DNA from: Caldithrix sp.
GTDB lineage: Bacteria > Zhuqueibacterota > Zhuqueibacteria > Oceanimicrobiales > Oceanimicrobiaceae
Length of the DNA stretch: 14,150 bases
Direction: 5' to 3'
Assembly: GCA_004357015.1 (NCBI GenBank)
Contig: SMXE01000233.1
Coordinates: forward strand, 1 to 14,150
Made by a program: the position numbers and the translations under genes. This document shows, one piece after another, positions 6,665-12,534 of this stretch. Under the pieces are notes generated by a model, which saw nothing but the letters and a program-made list of their open reading frames with translations, did no database searches and had not been told where the DNA came from. The first letter of the stretch is position 1, and each line of letters opens with the position of its first letter.

Positions 6665-8488
6665 ATGCAGCCACACAAAATTTTCAGCCGGGTTCTGGAC
6701 GGCCGCAAATATGTTCAGCGGTTCGGCAGCTATTTCGAGTTCAGGTTTACCGGCAGGTGGATGTTGTTTAGCCTTGTCATAGGGACGGTTGCCGGCATTG
6801 GAGGAATCGCGTTTGTCTACCTTCAGGAAGCAGTGGAAATGTTTTCACTAAAGGGCCTGGCGGGTTTTTATCCCCCGGCGCCTGGCGGCGAAGGCGGCAC
6901 GATGGCTGAAACAAGTGTGACCTTGTACAACTGGTGGTTTTTTATTATCCCCACTGTAGGAGGACTGATTTCCGGGCTGCTGGTCTATACTTTTGCGCCG
7001 GAGGCTGAGGGGCACGGCACCGACGGCGTCATCAAGGCGTTCCACCAGGACCGCGGGATTATCCGGGGGCGAGTGCCCATCGTCAAAACCCTCGCCTCGG
7101 CAGTGGTGATCGGCACGGGCGGCAGCGCCGGACGTGAAGGCCCCATTGCCCAGATCGGCGCCGGCTTCGGCTCGATGCTCGCCACCAAACTGAAGCTGAG
7201 TGATTCTGACCGACGAATCATGGTGGTTGCCGGAATGGCGGCAGGCATTGGCAGTATTTTCCGGTCGCCCATTGGCGGCGCTCTGTTCGCCGTTGAGTGC
7301 CTCTACAAAGACGACCTCGAGAGCGAAGGGCTGGTTCCGGCGATTATGGCTTCAATCATCGGCTATTCCATATTCGCTTCGTTGTTTGGTTGGCATACCA
7401 TTTTCACCACTCCCAATTTCGTTTTTGAGAATCCACTGGAGTTGATTTTTTACGGCATTTTCGGCCTGCTCTGCGCCCTGCTCGGCATTTGCTACGTCAA
7501 GATATTTTATGGCATACAGACCAAACTGTTTGAACCGTTAAAGATACCTCGGGCGCTGAAACCCGCAATCGGCGGCCTCATGCTGGGCACGCTCGGCTTT
7601 TTCTTCCCGTACATTCTGGGCGCCGGCTATGGCTGGATCCAGATGGCCATCGATGGGCAGCTCACTTTGAAGTTGATGTTGGCCGCCGCCGTTCTCAAGG
7701 TTTTCGCCACCTCTTTTTCTATTAGTTCGGGCGGCAGCGGTGGTATCTTTGCGCCCTCGCTGTTTATGGGCGCTATGTTCGGCGGGGCGTTCGGGGGTGT
7801 CGCACACCATCTGTTTCCCACCATTATAACCCAGCCTAATGCGTTTGTGCTGGTAGGGATGGCAGCTTTTTTTGCCGGCTCGGCCAATGTGCCGGTTTCG
7901 GTAACCATCATGATCACTGAGATGACCGGCGGCTATCGACTGCTGGTACCGCTTATTTTTACCTCAACGCTGGCCTTTTTCGTGGCCAGAAAGTGGAGTA
8001 TTTACAGCCAGCAAGTGAAGAACCACGCCGAATCACCGGCACACCGGGGAGATCTTATCGTCGATATCCTGAAGGATATTCCGGTCGCGGCTGCCTTCAA
8101 GGCGACGACGAGCCTGCCCGCTATCAAGAATAATTTGCCGGTTCAGCGCATACTGCCACTATTTGCTGACCGCGACGAGGACAGCTTTCCGGTGGTGAAC
8201 GACGCCGGCAAAATAACCGGTTTGATCTCGATGAGCACGCTGCGGGCAGTTATAGGAGACGAGGGCATCGGGCACGTCATCGTTGCCGAAGACATCAAAA
8301 CGCCTTTTGTGACGGTGAGGAAAAAGGAAAATCTGCATCAGGCGCTGGTAAGATTTCTGGAAACGCGTTACTCCTCCCTGCCGGTTGTGGATGATGACGA
8401 ATCCGACAAGGTGCTCGGCTTCCTGACCTATCGTGACCTGATTGCGGCGTATGATGACGAGCTTATCAAGTGGAGTACGGATGCCTGA
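6665..8488 (+). CDS. CLC-family chloride channel/transporter with two CBS domains (607 aa)
   Basis: Membrane protein moving chloride or similar anions across the inner membrane. Family signatures: GHGTDG (116-121) at the place of GSGIP, GREGP (156-160) with gating glutamate E158, GGIFAP (359-364), and Tyr447 in SIYSQQ at the position of the pore tyrosine. Hydrophobic segments fill about 32-450. The C-terminus has two CBS domains (about 485-540 and 543-600), which in relatives bind adenine nucleotides and tune gating. In LFAVECL (207-213), C212 occupies the position of the internal proton glutamate (E203 of E. coli ClcA), so proton coupling may be altered or lost; this is a by-eye alignment. 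The start at 6665 has AGG 9 nt upstream (6653-6655) and a good promoter. The exported-protein gene follows after 136 bp and may be read from the same transcript. Confidence 0.95.
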   Translation: MQPHKIFSRVLDGRKYVQRFGSYFEFRFTGRWMLFSLVIGTVAGIGGIAFVYLQEAVEMFSLKGLAGFYPPAPGGEGGTMAETSVTLYNWWFFIIPTVGGLISGLLVYTFAPEAEGHGTDGVIKAFHQDRGIIRGRVPIVKTLASAVVIGTGGSAGREGPIAQIGAGFGSMLATKLKLSDSDRRIMVVAGMAAGIGSIFRSPIGGALFAVECLYKDDLESEGLVPAIMASIIGYSIFASLFGWHTIFTTPNFVFENPLELIFYGIFGLLCALLGICYVKIFYGIQTKLFEPLKIPRALKPAIGGLMLGTLGFFFPYILGAGYGWIQMAIDGQLTLKLMLAAAVLKVFATSFSISSGGSGGIFAPSLFMGAMFGGAFGGVAHHLFPTIITQPNAFVLVGMAAFFAGSANVPVSVTIMITEMTGGYRLLVPLIFTSTLAFFVARKWSIYSQQVKNHAESPAHRGDLIVDILKDIPVAAAFKATTSLPAIKNNLPVQRILPLFADRDEDSFPVVNDAGKITGLISMSTLRAVIGDEGIGHVIVAEDIKTPFVTVRKKENLHQALVRFLETRYSSLPVVDDDESDKVLGFLTYRDLIAAYDDELIKWSTDA

Positions 8489-8624
8489 GTTGCCATGTGT
8501 TACAGAAAGGTTTCCGGATGCCCGCTTGGTGGGTGTCGCTCGGTTGAAAATATTATCTGCACCTTTTGGAAGTGAGAAATATCGACATCTAATTCTCAGC
8601 AGCTTGAATAGCAGGAGCTTTGTT

Positions 8625-9419
8625 TTGATAAAAATATTTGGGGATTTGATCCTCAAACGCGGCTGCGTCTTACCGTGTTTGCTCAGTTTATTGTTGCTGG
8701 CATCTGCAACAGTGGCGGCCGCACATCTCTCAATTGCCCCGGCTCAGGAAGATGCCTACAGCCGCGGACGTGAAATTCTCCGAAAGGCTGTCGAGGCGGC
8801 CGGCGGCGTTGAAACCTTTCGGAATATCAAAAATTTCACCATCGTGACACAAAACAAAATAAAGGGACGCCAGACCACAATGCTATTAAAGGTGACCGAG
8901 ACCATTCTGGCGCCAGACAAGACCAGGCAGGTGATGGAACTTGAGCAAGGGACGCGTGTTCAGGTCCTGAACGGCCGGGATAGTTGGAAGCAAATAAACC
9001 GTGACGTGAGTCCGCTTTCCTCGCTGGAGAAGAAAGAGATGCAGCGCGGGCTGTTTCGGGATGCCATCATACTCTTTAGCCGTTTTGACAGCACTGATCT
9101 TGAAATCAAACATTTTGCCGATGAAACGCTTGGTGGAGTTAAATACTATGTTCTGCAAGTCAAGAACCAGACCGGCGATTTTTTCAAGCTTTACATCGAT
9201 GCGTTGACAAATTTGATCTACAAAAAAACATATCAGGGAGCCGCAGAGGCTGGGCTGGCAACGCTGGAAGAGGTTTACTCCGACTACAAAAAAGTCGAAG
9301 GCATTCAAATTCCATATCACACCATCGTAAGAGCCAATGGGCGCCAATTTATCGAGGCGGTCGTTTTGGAAGTAAGGATCAATAGTGATCTGGGCGGGGA
9401 GTTCTTCTATAGGAAGTAG
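8625..9419 (+). CDS. Exported LolA-like protein of unknown function (264 aa)
   Basis: Predicted periplasmic or outer-membrane-directed protein. The chosen start is TTG at 8625, because AGGAG (8613-8617) sits 7 nt upstream and the protein then opens directly with a signal peptide: charged start, hydrophobic core about residues 15-30 and an Ala-rich cleavage region near 31-33. The frame can be extended to an ATG at 8442, but this would overlap the CLC gene by 47 bp and bury the signal peptide behind 61 extra residues. The mature part (YSRGREILRKAVEAAGG...) followed by alternating beta-strand-like segments and a YSDYKKVEGIQIPY motif resembles outer-membrane lipoprotein-sorting (LolA/LolB-fold) proteins; the fold assignment is moderate and the ligand unknown. 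It ends one base before the convergent clpS. Confidence 0.82.
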   Translation: MIKIFGDLILKRGCVLPCLLSLLLLASATVAAAHLSIAPAQEDAYSRGREILRKAVEAAGGVETFRNIKNFTIVTQNKIKGRQTTMLLKVTETILAPDKTRQVMELEQGTRVQVLNGRDSWKQINRDVSPLSSLEKKEMQRGLFRDAIILFSRFDSTDLEIKHFADETLGGVKYYVLQVKNQTGDFFKLYIDALTNLIYKKTYQGAAEAGLATLEEVYSDYKKVEGIQIPYHTIVRANGRQFIEAVVLEVRINSDLGGEFFYRK

Positions 9420-9420
9420 G

Positions 9421-9795
9421 TCATGCTACCGAGTCTGCCGGCTCAATTTTGGCGGACATCGAGCCTTTGCTGCGTGGCATCCTCCAATCCGCGCCATAGG
9501 CGTGAATCTGGTCGCGTTTCAACTCAGCCCGGTCCTGCGTCGTTGTATCCACGATCACCCTGCCGCGCGCGTCCACTTCACACGCCATCTCAAACGCTGT
9601 TGTTGCGCTGTGCCCGAAAAGCTGCATGAGCATCTCGATAACATACTCGTAGGTGTGGTCATTGTCATCGAGAAGGATAACGTGGTACTGCGGGATCTTG
9701 ATGGGCCGCGGTCGGATCTTTTTTTTCGGGGTGGTCTCGACGTCGGGAACAGTCGTGGCGTTACTTGCAAGCAATGGTCTACCCCTCATATACAT
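9421..9795 (-). CDS. clpS: ATP-dependent Clp protease adaptor ClpS
   Basis: Cytosolic adaptor that docks on the N-domain of a Clp ATPase and delivers N-degron substrates. The 124-aa frame has a basic, flexible N-terminal tail (1-35) and the ClpS core: QYHVILLDDNDHTYEYVIEML (36-56), LFGHSATTAFEMACEVDARG (59-78), then VIVDTTTQDRAELKRDQIHAYG and a C-terminal strand ending SMSAKIEPA. Against E. coli ClpS, N34-D35-D36 become D43-D44-N45, gatekeeper M40 becomes Y49, and pocket His66 becomes D75 (by-eye alignment). The insertion AYGADWRMPRSKGSM is also longer than in E. coli. Two ATGs (9795, 9789) are possible starts and neither has a good ribosome site. No Clp ATPase gene is in the window. Its stop is one base from that of the convergent exported-protein gene. 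Confidence 0.88.
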   Translation of the reverse strand: MYMRGRPLLASNATTVPDVETTPKKKIRPRPIKIPQYHVILLDDNDHTYEYVIEMLMQLFGHSATTAFEMACEVDARGRVIVDTTTQDRAELKRDQIHAYGADWRMPRSKGSMSAKIEPADSVA

Positions 9796-9796
9796 G

Positions 9797-9825
9797 AATA
9801 TGCATCATTCCTGCATACATGTCAA
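9797..9825 (-). promoter_or_regulatory. Candidate clpS promoter
   Basis: On the minus strand a perfect TTGACA (9825-9820), 17-bp spacer and CATATT (9802-9797; four of six matches). The transcript would begin near 9790, at the start codon region, suggesting a leaderless or nearly leaderless message starting at the ATG 9789. Confidence 0.4.
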
Positions 9826-9863
9826 GCAATTATTCACGAAGGTCGTTACCTCAGGTTCAGAGC

Positions 9864-9894
9864 AAAGTCAAGGCTAACTTTTTTTCTTGACTTT
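9864..9894. repeat. Inverted repeat overlapping a promoter -35 box
   Basis: AAAGTCAAG (9864-9872) and CTTGACTTT (9886-9894) are perfect 9-bp arms with a T-rich 13-bp centre. The right arm contains the -35 box of the promoter at 9887-9915, so it may be an operator. The long loop and internal T-run make a terminator reading poor. Confidence 0.6.
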
Positions 9895-9915
9895 TAGGGT
9901 GTGAATAGCTAAAAT
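9887..9915 (+). promoter_or_regulatory. Sigma-70-type promoter of the rhomboid-amidase operon
   Basis: TTGACT (9887-9892), 17-bp spacer, TAAAAT (9910-9915): five of six matches in each hexamer. It is the best promoter-like site upstream of the rhomboid gene. Transcription from about 9922 would leave a leader of about 230 nt. Confidence 0.6.
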
Positions 9916-9967
9916 ACAGTACGTTTTTCGGGAAAGTTGTTGGTTGATTTTTATGATCTTTGCCCTA

Positions 9968-10150
9968 CGTGTCGATAACCACAACGTAAGCGTTGAGCTT
10001 TCGCGAGTTGTTCCGCAAAACATCTTCAAGTTCGGTATAGACTAAGGCCTGACAGTTCATAGGTGAGGGAATTTTGTAGAGTCTCCCAGCGGTTAAGTTA
10101 GTTAAGAATTCTGCCTTTGCTGGCTGTGTTGTTTGGCTCACTGAAGGGTT
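9968..10150 (-). other. Unassigned minus-strand open frame inside the rhomboid leader
   Basis: Antisense to the rhomboid leader, 61 codons are open between TGA (10151-10153) and TAG (9965-9967). The last part (ATG at 10060; ALVYTELEDVLRNNSRKL then NAYVVVIDT) has protein-like amphipathic composition. Past the TAG the same frame is open for another 35 codons. There is no ribosome site and no recognised family. It may be a gene remnant or chance; the rest of the 9796-10152 gap holds only the promoters and repeat listed. Confidence 0.25.
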
Positions 10151-10152
10151 TC

Positions 10153-10998
10153 ATGGCATATTACGACAGGACATATCGGTTAGGTTTCGGCGGCGGGTTG
10201 ACCACTGCAATCAAGTATCTGTTGCTGGCAAACGGAGCTGTCTTTTTGCTGCAAATGGTACTGCCGACTTCCGGGGGAGAACAGCTTCTCATCAAGTGGT
10301 TTGGCATGAGGCCGGCACTGGTTTTGTCCAAGTTCTACGTCTGGCAGCTCTTCACCTACATTTTTCTGCATGGCGACCCGTGGCACCTCATCATCAACAT
10401 GTTCTTTCTGTGGATGTTCGGTTGTGAGGTTGAGCGCACGCTGGGCACGCGTGAATTTCTGAAATACTACTTCATCTGCGGCGTAGGCGCCGGAATTTTC
10501 CATTTGGTAATAAATTTCAATTCGCCGACGGTGGTGGTAGGAGCGTCGGGCGCTATTTACGGCGTCATGGTGGCTTTTGCCGTTCTGTTTCCGGAGCGTG
10601 TCATCACCTTGCTGCTGTTTTTGATTCTGCCGGTACAAATAAAGGCAAAATATCTGGTCATGATTTTTGCGGGTATTTCGCTGCTGCTGGGCGCTTTCGG
10701 CAGCAATGATGGCGTTGCTCATTTTGCCCACCTCGGAGGGATGCTTGTCGGATTTGCTTACCTGAAACTGGGCTGGCGCCTGGATCACCTCACAACCTGG
10801 ATGCGACAGCAGCGGGAGTCGCGCCAGGCAGTGCAAGACTTAAAAAAGCATCAGGCCATGCAGCGCATCAGGGAACGTGTTGACGAGATTCTCGACAAGA
10901 TCAACGAAGTCGGCTATGACCAACTCGACGAGAATGAAAAGCGCATTCTGCAGGAAGCCAGCGAGAAGTTCAGCCAGGAAAAAGAACCGGAAAGCTAA
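10153..10998 (+). CDS. Rhomboid-family intramembrane serine protease (281 aa)
   Basis: Inner-membrane protease cutting transmembrane helices. With M1 at 10153: about six hydrophobic segments between residues 17 and 207; the HxxxN motif WHLIIN (H78, N82); the catalytic serine in GASG (S132); and the catalytic histidine in AHFAHLGG (H193). The catalytic Ser-His dyad is therefore complete. Residues 208-281 form a charged, coiled-coil-like cytosolic tail with a VDEILDKINEVGYDQLDENE segment found at the end of many bacterial rhomboids. The ATG at 10153 follows AAGGG (10144-10148); an upstream TTG at 10117 would add 12 residues but has no better ribosome site. It is followed after 18 bp by the amidase gene, so the two are probably co-transcribed. 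Substrates are unknown. Confidence 0.95.
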   Translation: MAYYDRTYRLGFGGGLTTAIKYLLLANGAVFLLQMVLPTSGGEQLLIKWFGMRPALVLSKFYVWQLFTYIFLHGDPWHLIINMFFLWMFGCEVERTLGTREFLKYYFICGVGAGIFHLVINFNSPTVVVGASGAIYGVMVAFAVLFPERVITLLLFLILPVQIKAKYLVMIFAGISLLLGAFGSNDGVAHFAHLGGMLVGFAYLKLGWRLDHLTTWMRQQRESRQAVQDLKKHQAMQRIRERVDEILDKINEVGYDQLDENEKRILQEASEKFSQEKEPES

Positions 10999-11016
10999 GG
11001 CGTTATTGCAAAGTTT

Positions 11017-12534
11017 ATGAGCGTTCGATCCGGAAGGGGGCATTTCAGCCAGAGTTTGGCCTGCTTTTTTCTTCTTTTTTTCTCCCTCTGTACGCAATCA
11101 TCACTTTATTCAGCAGAGAAATCGAGCTGGCAGCGCGCCATTCAATCGCGGGCTCGCAGCTTTGACGGACAGTCCTTTGTAGGCGTGCACGTAATTGCAG
11201 ACGTCCTCAACATAAACATCTACTACAGCAACAAAGTCCGTAAGGCCGTGCTTTACCTCGGCAAAACAAAAGCGACGGTCACGGCATTTAATCCGTTCGT
11301 CCTGCTCGGCCGGCAGGTCCTGCAAATGCCGGTGGCAACCCGCTATTCGAACGGCGATATTTTCGTGCCGGTCAAGTTCTTTCTGCCCATTTTAGCGTAT
11401 GCGCTCGGGGAGACATCCGGGTCTTCCGGTAGTAGCATCGATATCGCCAGCGCTGCTAATATCTTTGGAGTCCGGGTGGAGCAAAAGGCCAACGGCACCC
11501 TGGTGCGGGTAAGCACGTCGCGCAAGTTTGCAGACTCCGCGCTCAGCATTAGATTCAGCCGGGAGTGGCTTTATCTGGACATTCTTGGCGGCAAAATCCA
11601 ACCTGGAGCCTTTGCCTCGACCATTGAGCCTGGTCTGGTCAAGAGGGTTGAACCGGTTCAAAGTAAGGAAATGGTGCAGCTTTCGTTCCAACTGAGCCAC
11701 GAAGTATCGGTCCGGGATGTGCAAGTTACGCAACAGACCAATGAAATCTGGCTGTCCATTCCCGCCAAAGAGGCTATCAACACCGACCTGCTGAAAAAGC
11801 TGAAGGATGACCAGGAAAAATGGAAAATTGACAGAATCATCATCGATCCCGGCCACGGTGGCAAAGACCCCGGCACCATCGGCAAGCGGGGTACCTACGA
11901 AAAAGACGTCGTATTGAAGGTTGCCAAAAAGCTGAAAAAGTTGCTGGAAAAGAATCTCAACGTCAAGGTTTTGATGACCCGCGACAGCGACAAATACGTC
12001 TCCCTGAAAGAACGGACGCAGTTCGCAAATAAAAATAAGGGGAAACTGTTTATCAGCATCCATGCAAACTGGAACCGGAATTCGAGAGTGAGCGGTGCGG
12101 CGACCTATTTTCTCGGCTTGGCCAAGTCCGACGAGGCGCTGGAAATTGCGCAACGCGAAAACGAGGTCATCAAATACGATGACAACCAATCCGACTACTC
12201 CAGACTGACCGACGAACAAATTATCCTGGCAACCATGGCGCAGAACGCCTACAACAAAGAGAGCCAGGATTTCGCTTCCTACGTTCAAAAAGAACTGAAC
12301 AAACAGACTGGACTGCGAAACCGGGGCGTGAAGCAGGCTGGTTTTTATGTCCTCGTGGGCGCTTCGATGCCAAACGTTTTGGTGGAAACCGCGTTCATGT
12401 CAAACAAGAAGGAAGAGAAGCTTCTGAAACAGTCTTCTTTCCAGGACAAAATAGCGCGCGCAATTTACAGAAGTGTCAAACAGTTTAAAGAGAAGTACGA
12501 GTGGAGGGTGCAAACCAGCGCCAGCGGGCTCTAG
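11017..12534 (+). CDS. Exported N-acetylmuramoyl-L-alanine amidase (Amidase_3, 505 aa)
   Basis: Zinc amidase that cleaves the lactyl-amide bond between MurNAc and the stem peptide of peptidoglycan, for example at cell separation. It has a signal peptide (hydrophobic core about residues 13-30), then a copper-amine-oxidase-N-like beta domain (about 50-130, ending DIFVPVKFFLPIL), an AMIN-like region (about 160-250) that in relatives targets the enzyme to the wall or septum, and the catalytic domain from about 271. Zinc ligands and active site are present: H280 in DPGHGG, E295 in TYEKD, H349 in SIHAN, and catalytic E457 in LVETAFMSN. The ATG at 11017 has only a weak purine stretch upstream, so translation may be coupled to the rhomboid gene. 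The stop TAG overlaps the stop of the convergent CHAT gene. Confidence 0.95.
   Translation: MSVRSGRGHFSQSLACFFLLFFSLCTQSSLYSAEKSSWQRAIQSRARSFDGQSFVGVHVIADVLNINIYYSNKVRKAVLYLGKTKATVTAFNPFVLLGRQVLQMPVATRYSNGDIFVPVKFFLPILAYALGETSGSSGSSIDIASAANIFGVRVEQKANGTLVRVSTSRKFADSALSIRFSREWLYLDILGGKIQPGAFASTIEPGLVKRVEPVQSKEMVQLSFQLSHEVSVRDVQVTQQTNEIWLSIPAKEAINTDLLKKLKDDQEKWKIDRIIIDPGHGGKDPGTIGKRGTYEKDVVLKVAKKLKKLLEKNLNVKVLMTRDSDKYVSLKERTQFANKNKGKLFISIHANWNRNSRVSGAATYFLGLAKSDEALEIAQRENEVIKYDDNQSDYSRLTDEQIILATMAQNAYNKESQDFASYVQKELNKQTGLRNRGVKQAGFYVLVGASMPNVLVETAFMSNKKEEKLLKQSSFQDKIARAIYRSVKQFKEKYEWRVQTSASGL

Noticed and set aside
8442..8624. ATG-initiated longer form of the exported protein
   Set aside because: Would overlap the CLC gene and place 61 residues before the signal peptide; TTG 8625 has a better ribosome site.
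11392..12288. Long minus-strand open frame within the amidase gene
   Set aside because: Shadow frame of a well-supported gene, with no domain of its own; the same applies to 10180-10836 within the rhomboid gene.
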